NCBI GenBank assembly: GCA_037951165.1
Contig: JBBDHG010000116.1
Coordinates: 124,001 to 188,000, forward strand
From: Lophius americanus
Lineage: Eukaryota > Chordata > Actinopteri > Lophiiformes > Lophiidae
DNA: 64,000 bases
Direction of reading: 5' to 3'
The position numbers and the translations under genes are program-made. The notes beneath the pieces were generated by a model, which saw nothing but the letters and a program-made list of their open reading frames with translations, was not told where the DNA came from and did not search any database. Shown piece by piece: positions 25,531-37,200 of the stretch. Within the stretch, counting starts at the first letter, position 1; every line of letters begins with the position of its first letter.

Positions 25531-27588
25531 ATGTCCTATGTCTTCATCAATGATTCATCGCAGACCAACGTGCCTCTGCTACAGGCTTGTATCGATGGAG
25601 ATCTGCCCTTTGCCAAGAGGCTCCTTGAGACGGGATGTGACCCAAACATCCGGGATAACCGGGGCCGCACCGGACTCCACTTAGCCGCCGCCAGGGGAAA
25701 CGTGGACATATGTCGCTACCTACACAAGTTCGGGGCAGACCTGTTGGCGACTGATTACCAAGGAAACACAGCGCTGCATCTGTGTGGGCATGTGGATACC
25801 ATACAGTTCCTGGTTTCCAATGGGCTGAAGATTGATATCTGGTAAGAGATGTGAGGCTTTCCTGTTATGTTTATTAAAGTTTAATAAAAACCTGCGATTC
25901 TGATGGTTTCTCATGTCAAATTTCTCCACAAATCTCCTTTGTATCATTTGCTCAATTTTAGTCGCAGTTGCTTTTACTTTAACTTATTTTGTGCCTGTAA
26001 ATGTTTACTTACAATATACATTAATGTATATATTACATTATTGTACATCATACATTATGTAATATATACATAAATGTATGTATATATATATAATACATAT
26101 TGTATTTTATAATATATGACTAGAATTATGTATATATTATAAAATACAGTCTTGGTCCAAAATACTTGATTACGGAGCAGTCTATAAAAGTTAAGGGTAC
26201 CTCTTTGAATAAATGGATTATCATTTTTCATAACTTTGTTTTTGTTAGTGTACAATCTGCTCAAAATAAAATACATATATTTAAATAATAAATAAACAAA
26301 GATAAAATAAAAACTATTTTTTAATGATTGCTTAGAAAAACCCCTTATTCTTCACAGGGAACAGGTCCTCTTCCATGGAGGCCCCTATAAATGTATTATT
26401 ATTATTATTATTATTATAATATGCCGCTGCCATGTTTGTATAGTAGCCTATAATGGGCAAACTGAACCCGGGCTTTGAAAAGGGCTTTGCGCATATTATG
26501 TTGAAGATTGTATCTGAGTGCGATCTGATGTCACTGATACCACATTATTGGTTGTTCTGCATGACAGTAACCACAATGGCTCAACTCCTCTGGTGCTGGC
26601 CAAGAGACGCGGCGTCAATAAAGATGCCATTCGTCTTCTGGAAGGACTGGAGGAGCAGGAAGTGAAAGGCTTTAACAGAGGACCCCACTCCAAACTGGAG
26701 ACCATGCAGATGGCCGATAACGAGAGGTAATCCGGCGTAGAAGGACCAACAGATGGTGGTGTGTGTGGAGGAAGTGCAATGTGGAACAATGGTGAATGCA
26801 TTTAAACCAGACTAAATCAAGGGTGGATCAACTTTCACATTGGCTTAAATAAAAGAAAGTTACTGTGTTTCAGTTACCTGCCTAATACTGTGTCAGACTT
26901 ATGACTAATCACAATATTCCTTAAAAAAAAAAAAAAAAGGTTCAAGAAATCTGGAAGGGAGAACACCGGGACTATTTTTGATCTGGCATTAATGTTTTCT
27001 TTGGGTGTAACTTGCGAGAATCAAGTCAGAAGTCTGACTTTTTTTTGACGTTATTCTCAGAATAAAAAAAACTAAAATTTTAAGGAACTTGACAAAAAAG
27101 TAAGAATTCCAACCTTTGTTTCATGACTTGAAAAAAATTGTGCGTTAGGTCAGTATTCCTACTCTTAAGTCTAAAAAGTATAACTTTTTTTTAAATAGGA
27201 TGTTTATATTAATAGTGTTATATTATTATTATTCATATTATTGTTCGATGAGTAATACAAGGCGGTGAAACCTCAAACTGGAGTCACTGAAAATGAGACC
27301 CCTCTGACTGGAGTTAACGAGTCTGTCTGCCTCTCTGTCTGTCTGTCACTCTTACTCTCTGAATGTCTCAGCGCCATGGAGAGCCACTCTTTACTCAACC
27401 CCAACCTGCAGAACAGCGAGGGCGTCCTGTCCAGCTTCAGGACCACCTGGCAAGAGTTTGTGGAGGACCTTGGCTTCTGGCGAGTCCTACTGCTACTCGT
27501 TGTCATCGCCCTCCTCTCTCTGGGGATTGCCTACTATGTCAGCGGGGTCCTGCCCTTCTCCACCAGCCAGCTTGAGCTGGTACATTGA
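25531..27588 (+). CDS. ankrd46: ankyrin repeat domain-containing protein 46
   Basis: Small tail-anchored-type membrane protein with ankyrin repeats; its cellular role is poorly known. Coding exons are 25531-25841, 26568-26726 and 27372-27588 (TGA 27586-27588), giving 228 residues, the same size class as the mammalian protein. The start ATG (MSYVFINDSSQTN) matches the family start. The exon itself begins at 25499 with a few untranslated bases. Ankyrin units span about residues 10-140 (RGRTGLHLAAARGNVDICR, DYQGNTALHLCGH, HNGSTPLVLAKRRGVNKD). A single hydrophobic helix near the C-terminus (WRVLLLLVVIALLSLGIAYY) is followed by a short tail ending in ELVH. Splice phases agree across both introns. 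The 5' non-coding exon is inferred at or before 21512, making intron 1 about 4 kb and full of transposon debris. Identification is firm from near-identity to the family. Confidence 0.97.
26385..26420. repeat. (ATT)n microsatellite
   Basis: About ten ATT units in ankrd46 intron 2. Confidence 0.85.
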
Positions 27589-28096
27589 AGGAGGCAGAAA
27601 ATGAAGGAAGAGGAGGCATGGAAGAGTACTGAACAAGTTCTGCTTACAGCTGTGTTTTAAACAGATTTTGTTTTTACTTTCAGCCCTTATCATCACATTG
27701 TATTATTAATATAAATATATCTCTCAGTATAAGCGGTCCTAAAGACCAAAACAGGTTGCTGAAATGTCATGGTTAACAGAAGGACGGCGTCTTTTATTGA
27801 TTCAGATAGCTATTGTGTATCACACCCCTTTAAAAGCTGCTTCTGAAGATGTAGTGACTCATAACACACTATTTGTTGAGTTAATCTTGGTGTAACACCT
27901 TTTTTTTATTTCCTTATTCCCTGTTACATGCTGTATAGTGCCCATTCTTTTGTATTTTATTTTCATATTTGTCAATCCAGATGTGTTATTTATCAAACAT
28001 CTCCTTTATTATTTTCCTACATATGCTATAATCATGTACTGTCGCTATCTCTACAAATTTTGCACTGCACGTCATTATATCGTTGTCTAATTCGAT
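27589..28096 (+). other. ankrd46 3' UTR and spacer
   Basis: Non-coding AT-rich sequence after the ankrd46 stop. No clear consensus AATAAA was seen close to the stop, so the transcript end is not placed. Confidence 0.4.
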
Positions 28097-29447
28097 GGAG
28101 TTAAATTCCTGCCAAGGGTTTGCATAAAAATGTAAATGGATTTGCGCGCAGGAAACAAATTTTCCTGTAAACCCAATGTGATTAGCGTGCATACATAACA
28201 TGCTACACCTGCGCAAACAAGATGTGATTTCAGTGATTTGCAAATAAGAAACTAAAAGAAAGATGCTAGAGAGAACTACAGAATGTCTTACACGTATAAA
28301 TATGCAATGACAAGTACAAAAGAAATCCATCTTACAACTACACAAGACGGAAAACCACTCATGACTTTTAGCAAGTAGCGGCCTTCACGGCCTGGTGTGC
28401 TCGTGGTTTAAAGCCTAGTGGATCAGTTCTGCATTTGAATGCCCACTTCATATCGTGCACAAAAAATAAAAGCTATGTGCTAGATCCGTTTACACTGGCA
28501 CCAATCGGCTCAGCTCGCAAGACAGGGGAACATAAGCCGAGCTTGGTTCGTATGAAATCTATAATACACATAAGATCTATAATACACAAACTGAGTCAAC
28601 GCCTACTGTTGTAAGAGGTACACTACAAACACAGGAATACTACAAATCTGAGGATGCTTCCGTGCAAGCTGGGAGGTGAAAAGCCACCCGGGAAAACTCA
28701 CTTATCAAAAGCTTGAGTGTTCAATCAATGGACTGGAATGAAGAGGGCGGCGAATATTGAGATCTCACCATTAAATATTATATTTCCATAACTTCACCAT
28801 CTATTGTCCAGTCTGCCCCAAATTTCAAGGGTTGCATAAAAGTCCCGCCTTAATGAAGTGTACAAGAAAAATTTTGCGCTTTTTTTTTTTTGACAATTTG
28901 TGACAAATAATCGAAAAGTATAGAGGATGAAAATTTATCAGTTTTTCCATAAGTTGAGATGTGTGGCCATGGTTTATTGAAACTCGCGAGCCCAAAGTGA
29001 CACATTCCATTGTCCAATCTGTCCCAAACTACAAATGTTGGATCAGAGTCCAGTGATAATGTGACAATATTCATTTACATTTGTAGTGTCAACTACTGAC
29101 GACAGGAAGTGACACTCAATTGAAAATCATCATGGGAAATTGAGATTGATGCTGTGGTGTCCTCATAAAGTAAGAATCAGGTGTGAGTGACCAAGTCAGT
29201 AGGAATTTGCACAAGGCCCGACTAGCAACTGGGTGTGAGGACCTGTTATCACTGCTTGCACTTCTAATTTTCTAATTGTAATTGTACATTTGTACTTGTA
29301 AGAAATACTTTATTTGTCTCTAGAACACTTTAGTGTTTGCTAACCAGAAAACAGTTTGCAGATCTTTTTTTTAATTTGCAAATCACAATTTGTGCATGCA
29401 AATGGTGTTTCGTTTGGTATGCAAACTTTTGACAGGAATTTAACTCC
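28097..29447. mobile_element. non-autonomous TIR element (family not recognised)
   Basis: The ends at 28097-28125 (GGAGTTAAATTCCTGCCAAG...) and 29419-29447 are inverted copies matching at about 26 of 29 positions. Both subterminal regions are rich in ATTTGCAAAT and ATGCAAA motifs. The interior has no convincing frame. The family also occurs inside the Tc1 copy at 22210-23686. I see no clear target-site duplication. Confidence 0.6.
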
Positions 29448-29924
29448 TTAAATTCCAGCTGGAACTAGTTGTGTTGTGATAACTAAACGCACATTTTGAC
29501 CAGTATTTTAGCGTTGGTGTAGAGAACAGCTGGACAAAGTGGCTTTTGTGAGAAAGCGCTGTTTCCCAACTGCTCATTAAGACATTCCCACCAGAAGCAT
29601 GTAACTGAGCTGTATTTGAATCTTCTGTGCTGTTGGAAACATATCAAACCAACCCTAAACTGTACGAGATTTCTGGTATTTTTGTGTATTCATTTTACCT
29701 TTTTAAAACATGTAGATTTTTACATGTGGCTGTTTTTTCCCACCTTTGATTTTTGGTGTACAATAACGCTTTAGAAGTAAATTCTTATTTAATGTGACAC
29801 ATGAATGAAACGATGTGTGCGTATCATTCTGATCACCAAGAAGATTACAGGTTGTTAGATTTCTCTGCTAATTTCCTGCATATATGCTAACTAGTTTGGT
29901 CACCAACATTAAAGGTTTAATGAT

Positions 29925-30222
29925 TCAAATTTTGTGGCAGTTCAAGATTACAAACTTTATTTCACCTCAGTTCACACATTTCTTTCCAAGATTGTTAAGA
30001 GAAGAATTATGTCATCATAGCGTTTAAAATTAGGTAGTAATAATTGGAAAATTGACTTGGATGTTTATTCTGAAAAACTACTTCACCATTCACAGCCAAA
30101 TTAAAAAAATAAAATTGTATTATGGTATCTAGCTGTTTGCATGCTAATACCTGTTCAGCACCTTTTCCTTTTGGGCAAAAGCAACACCAATGTTTATGCT
30201 TTTTGTAACTGGCAGTCAGGAT
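29925..30222. repeat. interspersed repeat, copy B
   Basis: Same orientation and landmarks as 15340-15645. The two copies differ by small indels, so they are separate old insertions rather than a recent local duplication. Confidence 0.8.
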
Positions 30223-30503
30223 TTCGCGTTCCCTTTTTCATGTACTCCCTTCTCTTAAGGCGAGGTTTCGCACTCCCATTACTTTTTCATGTACTGTACC
30301 TATACATCCACCGTTTGTCAAAATTGAGAAACCTCTCGAAACACAAAATAGACAGTGAGGGAAAATGTATTATTTTCTTCTTTGTTGTTTCTTGGAGGCA
30401 AATTGTTTTTCCTACAAACATGGAAAATCCTCTAGGGCCAATGTACAATTGCCTACTGGACAAACATGGTAACAGAACATTGCAGTCTCCTGTCCTAGTC
30501 CAC

Positions 30504-30812
30504 AAAACGTTCAGAAGTTAACACTTTATTAATCCCAAACGGAGATGATATCTTAATGGGAAATAAATAATAATTATATAAATACAAAGTTTCATAGAGT
30601 TCTTATTGAGGTGTTGTAGAATTATTATTGAAGCAATATAGATTTATTAGAATTTATTACAAAAAACGTTCAGAAGTTAACACTTTATTATTCCCATATG
30701 GAAATGAAATCTTAATGGGAAATAAATAATAATTATGTAATTATAAAGTATCATTGAGTTCTTATTGAGGTATCATAGAATTATTATTGAAGCAATATAG
30801 ATTTATTAGAAT
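30504..30812. repeat. tandem duplication, about 157-bp unit
   Basis: Two copies (about 30504-30655 and 30661-30812) both begin AAAACGTTCAGAAGTTAACA and both end near GCAATATAGATTTATTAGAA, with scattered substitutions between them. Confidence 0.85.
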
Positions 30813-31024
30813 TGTGAAATTGCTATAACATTATTAGAAAACTGTCCAGTTACCACTATAGGATTGTTGTACAGAATTATAGAATAATCTTTGACGTGCT
30901 TTTGTATTAGAGTATCATAGAATCGTAGTACCATTATGGAAATAGTACTGCTTTCTGATTATATAAAATTGTATTACAGACTGATAGAATTCTTATTGAT
31001 TTCTTATAAAATAAAGGATATGAC

Positions 31025-31220
31025 ATGAATACCGGAAAGAGTCCCAGCAGCTTGTGATTTCCGGTGTTTCAGAAGAAAGCGGAAACAAAACAGTGGCAAA
31101 GGAAGAGCCGTGATGAGACGGACGAAAAGCTCAATTATTATGTGTAACACACGGATTAGGCGTTGAATCAGCCAACAAGACGGAAAGCTAATGCATATTG
31201 GCTGAGAAACCCAAAACACA
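31025..31220 (+). promoter_or_regulatory. tmem185: probable tmem185 promoter and 5' UTR
   Basis: The sequence just upstream of the ATG has ETS-like cores in both orientations (ACCGGAAAG near 31031, TTCCGGTG near 31059) and AAGCGGAAAC near 31078. No TATA box was seen. The start site is not placed. Confidence 0.4.
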
Positions 31221-34200
31221 ATGAATTTAAGAGGACTCTTTCAGGATTTTAATCCCAGGTAACGTTAGCAGCCACCTAGCACCGAAGCTAAATGTTAGTT
31301 AGCATAGCTATGGGCTAACAAGAGTTTGTTGTCGTTTTAGAAAATATTAACATCTGGTTGTATAAGTGCAGAGATGCGTTTGTCTACTTCTACTAAATTT
31401 TCATCTGGTATAGTCTGTAAACGCTGAATAATCCCCCCCCCCCCCCCCCCTAGAAGGTTGAATAAGGCCTAGCTAAACTTTTAGCTCAGGTAGCGCTGGA
31501 GACTTGCTGGCAAAAGTAATGTTATTACCTCATTCAACTAAAAGAAACGTTTAATTGCTGCTATTTAGTCAGTCCCTCGACTATATGTCCTGTAATCTAG
31601 ACTAGTTTTGACTTTCTTCTAGCATAACTGGTTATAGATAGTAGTGAATGTATATAAATACGAGATATGCTACTACAATGTTGAGATTTACAAGTGGATG
31701 AAGTATATCGATCCATTCCCTTCACTCCTGTCCATTAACAAGAACAGACTCGGAGACGAGGGGCAACATTACTGTACTATTACCAGATTGTGAAAATACA
31801 CCAATACAAGTAAAAGCCCTGTATTGAAAATCTACTTAAATAAATGCATGAAAGTATTATAAGCCCAATGTACTTTAAGCATCAAAACTCATTGTTTTAC
31901 TATTATAGAATGATTTTGGATTAATATTAATTTTACTGCATAAATGTTATACTTGATAACTGTCCTATGAGAACCAGCAATGTATGAAGTGTCCAGATCC
32001 TTTACTTGAATAAAAGTACTAAGACCACATTGTTACAATACTCCAGGACAAGTAATAGCCCTGTATTCCCAACTTTGCTTAAGTAAAAGTGTGTTAGTAG
32101 TATTTGCAGAATGTACTTAATGTATAAAGTGAAAATACCCACTGGCCCCACTCAGTGCTAAACCATTATGTTTGGATTTCAATTAATGCTGCATGAATAT
32201 GTAGGCATATTTTGCTGCTGTGGCTGTTTAAGGATGAGGTAATCTCACTAATTTTTGCTGTAGAGAAGTTTAATCTATACTTTATAGCATGTTCTGTGTT
32301 AACCACAAGCCTCTACATAAAGTGTATGAAAATTAAATTTGTGGTCACCACAGCGGATCATTTTGGTCCACAAATTGATTTGGCATAGGTTTTACACCAG
32401 ATACCCTTCCTGACACAATCCCCCTGTTTATCCGGGCTTTTGACGGGATAAAGAATTGCGCTAGTTTGTGAACCCTATTTGGCTGGGTTAGAAGGGTAGA
32501 AGTATGTTGTAGTATGAAATGGAGGTACTGAAATGATGTACATGTAGCCCAAATTTGTCCTTGAGTTATCGGCTTAGTTACTCTCGACGACTACATGTGA
32601 GTATTAAAAAATAAGTTAGACACTGATGACACCGCTGTATTATATTTTTTCCACTAAAATGTTTGGAGCCGATTAGGGGTTACAATTCAAAAAAGCAATT
32701 AAAAAAGTCTGACAGACACTGGCCTTAGCAAACATTTATAGTAATCCAAAAAGTAACTTATCTACAGCTGCCAGACAAATTTTATAGAGTAGGTAGTACA
32801 CGGTTTTTCTCTTAAATGCAATGAAGAACAATTGTAAGGTAGCACAATATGTAAATAATCAAGCACAAATACCGTAGCTTTTTACTCAAGTACTCGAGTA
32901 GAAGTACCAGAAAAAAGTATACTTTTCATGCCATCAGCCTGTTTTCAGCTTCTAGATAATTGAAGGAACTGTTTAACTTAATCTTCTTGAGAATTTGGAG
33001 AATTTTGTCAAGCCACAAAGAAACACGGAATCAGTTAGTTTATTACCAAGTTTCAAAACCAACACAATGAAAAATATGTGTTTTTCACTGGACAGGTAAG
33101 GAGTGAGAAATTGTAATCTGTAAAGACACTACAGCTGTCAGATTAATGTAGTGGAGTAGCAGGTGCAATATTTCCCCCGGAGATATAACGAAGTAGAAGT
33201 ATTAAGTATTATCAAATGGACATAATCAATTTAAGTACTAGCACCTCATATTTTTGTTGAAGTATAGTATAGTACTTATAATCAAATTGTAAAATACAGT
33301 TACTCAAACATTATACGCAGCCTAATAAATATATATGATCAAGAAATCACTATTTGAAGGGTCAGTTTATTAGCTAGCCTTTCAGATATGTATATGATCT
33401 CAGGGTGAAAAATACACATCTCTTGTGACTTACTCCAAATAGTAAGGCACTCACAAGGGTTTATATAGACATCCTTGATATTAACAGTATGTCAACTGTT
33501 ACTCTCTCCTCTGTTCCAGCAAGTTCCTGATTTACTCCTGTCTGCTGCTGTTCTCTGTGCTGCTGTCATTGAGGCTTGATGGAGTCATCCAGTGGAGCTA
33601 CTGGGCAGTGTTCACCCCAATATGGCTGTGGAAGCTCTTGGTCATTATCGGTGCATCTGTGGGAACGGGAGTTTGGGCTCACAACCCTCAGTACAGGTAA
33701 ACTCCCACACGCTTGAGTGACATAGTGGACAGTTTTTAAATGATGACCATGATATTTTGATGGCGATAATAGAGCCTGTTAAGGTGACCCCACCTAAAGG
33801 CTGGATGTTATGGTCAATGCTGCCACCACCTTGGACAAATAAACATAGTGTGGATACGGGAGACGGCATGTATGAGTGACTTTAAATTCAATATTTAAGT
33901 ATATAAAAGATGCCGAATTCTCTGTTATTAATATTGTTATTAACTCTTTATCAATTTGTTAAACACAGCACATGTATTCAGGACAAGGATGTGAAATTAG
34001 TTTACCGTTTCCATCCATCCTTTAGGAACAGTGGATCATCCATATGGAGCGAATTGCACTTTTAGGATCTTGCTCAAGGACCCTACGACATGTAGACCGC
34101 ATGGGTATTCCTGGAATTAAAACACAGATCCTCCACTTGGTGGAAAACTGCATTAGCTCCAGGGATAATGCCGCCATTCATTAGCTTTTTGCAGTGGTTT

Positions 34201-37200
34201 AGTCATTTGGCGAGTTTGGTTTTACAACCTAGTCCAGTGAGGGCAGGATGTCTGATTATGTTGTACCCTCAGTGATCATGGATCTAGGAGACCAAACAAA
34301 GGAGCTGTTTGAAAAAAGTATGGAAGTCCTTCGAGCTTTCTAAATATTATCAAAGTGTTTAGATCATTTTGGAACATGTGTCCATTTGGGATGTAATTTA
34401 TTCTTTCTCAGATTGAACATAGAAAATGGGATAATTAGACTTAATTTCTAAATGTTTAAGGACAAATTATTGAAACCTACAGTAAAGTTTCAAAACTATT
34501 CCTATTACAAATATATTGTTAAACTTTTTCCAAATGTCAACATGCCCCTCTTATTAATATTTGTAATGAGTATGCTAATATAGATGTATGGTTCATAGAT
34601 TAGGAGAGAACATGTATTATATAAAATACACTATAGGTGTTCCATATGTTTAAGGCATCACACCTGCTCTAAAATCAAAAGTGACCAAATTTCTGAGGTA
34701 AACCAACCACCTCCGGTCGGAGACATAAGACAGAGTATTTCTCTGTATACGTCCACCTTCCTTCTGCAGGCAGATACAAAGTTGTTGTAGACATACGCAT
34801 TGCGGACTAACCTTATCTTTTCCCCAAATCTGTCGTTCACCTTTAACTCTATTTTCTGTAGAGAATATTTATTCTCTCGCTCACTCCAGCCATTATTCTT
34901 ACTGCTAGAATTTGTTATTTTCTACACACAGTAATGTAAATCTAATGGTCGCTGAAGTAAAAGTCTTGGGAAATGTAGCGTCAGTTAAAAGTCTGATAGT
35001 CCCAGCATTACATTTTTGATTTTCTTCTCTCCTCCCTCAGGGCTGAAGGGGAGACATGTGTGGAATTCAAAGCCATGCTGATTGCAGTGGGGCTCCACGT
35101 CCTGCTGCTGATGTTTGAGGTGCTAGTGTGCGACCGTGTGGCGAGAGGAAACTACTTTTGGCTTCTCGTCTTTATGCCGCTCTTCTTTGTGTCGCCTGTA
35201 TCTGTAGCAGCTTGTGTCTGGGGGTTCAGGCACGATCGCTCCCTCGAGGTAAGGAGTCTGAAACCCGTGAGGAGACACACACATCAAAGGGTTCAGGAAG
35301 ATTCCCTTGGAGCTAAGGGTCATTCATTTCCATGTCAATGCATAATGCACTAGTTACGGTAAACTACAGGTTGATTTATTTGTTTATGGCAGAGACACAC
35401 ATGTTCAAACCTGCTCATGATATCAGAGAACTTTACAAAATTTTATTTATGTTTTTTTCTATATTTTTCCCATCTCTCAATTTCTCCTGGGACATGAAGT
35501 AAAAAAGATATTTTTGGTTAGCCCTGCTTCAACTGGTTATTGTGCAGTTATAGTCATAATAAATGAAAGGTGGAACGACAGTAGGTTTTTAGAAGTAAGT
35601 ACTGGTCTTGTTGACGAGTAGATCTTTCTGATCTTTGCTACTTGTGGCTGGAAGGGCTTAACTTCTCACTCATGTCTGTCGGGGGTTAGACCTTTAACCT
35701 ACCAAGAAGCTGCTAAAGGGCAGCAAAGCTATTTGACTATATTTCCGACAGATTCTATGTCCAGTTGGATTGTACCTTTTTTTTGTTTGTTATTTATTCA
35801 TGTATAAATACTATTTATCAATTTGTAATCTCTGCATGTATGTGTTTTTAGAAGTAGTATAAATAAAGTTGTTATTATTATAATCATTATTATTATTAAT
35901 TAAGCAGACCGGTGAACTAAAGTCTCCCTCTCCTCAGCTGGAGGTGCTGTGTTCAGTCAACATTCTTCAGTTCATCTTCATTGCTCTAAGGCTGGACAGG
36001 ATCATCAACTGGCCTTGGCTGGTGAGACTTTTACACAACCAATTCCACTTGTGTCCAATGCCAGGTGCATTTTTCCTCAACCATTTGTTAACATATAAGG
36101 CCGCTCTTGAAGATTATGTTGCCCTGTGTGTGTTTGTGTGTTCTACAGGTGGTGTGTGTCCCTCTGTGGATTCTGATGTCCTTCCTTTGCCTTGTTGTCC
36201 TCTACTACATAATCTGGTCAGTCCTATTCCTTCGCTCTATTGACATCATCGCCGAGCAACGGCGAACTCACATCACCATGGCAATAAGCTGGATGACGAT
36301 CGTCGTTCCCCTCCTCACGTTCGAGGTGAGTTTTTAATTTTAATTTAGTTTTGTTGATTCAATTTATATTGTGATTAAAACGATCTGTAGAAAACAGTTG
36401 TACAACATTGATGTCGAAAAATCGAAGAAATAATTGATTATTGTAGGTAGAAGACAACAAATGCGTTTTTTGTATATTTTCTCCATCCTTTGTATTTCTT
36501 CCACTCATACAAGAAGAAAATCACAATGTCGGGCCTCCATTCATCAAACAGGGCAAGCTGATGTCAAAACAAGAGTAGCAATCGAGGGAGTGTAGCCCCC
36601 CACCATTTTTAAACTGTTCTGCCCATATCAACTTATAGATCCTTTAGGCTGAATGTGAAGAATCAACTGTCTTTACTCTCTCATTCGTATTTATGCAATT
36701 TTTCTCAAAGCTTATGAATATAAACAAAAAAGGTTAGTACCTTTAAAATCTTAAAGTTGGGACACTTTTGTAACGTAAAGGGTATCGTTGTGATTTTATA
36801 ATACTTGTTTAGTACCCTCCACCTCACTAACAATTCACCACATTTCAAAATGGCAGCGTTAAATTTAAGACACGTGAAGTACCTGCCATTTAACAGTGAG
36901 CAATCTGGCAAACTAACTAGCTTTCTGAGACAAGTCGCCGTCGTCTACATAGCCAACATGTCTCTGTTTCACACCCTCCGCCATTGCTGACGTGCTCCAC
37001 GCCAGGACAGCTTTGCTTTACAAATCTATAAATTTGCAGTTTAACCCATTTCGCAGTGTTGAGGGCGAAATGCTCCCACAACTTCGGTGTTTTCTGTCAT
37101 GATGGTGTTGCCATGGCGCTACTGTTTACGTCCTTCTTATTGGGTGGTGTCCTGTGCCAGGGCCGATGATGTCACCGACGAATCGACTATCAATCGATTT

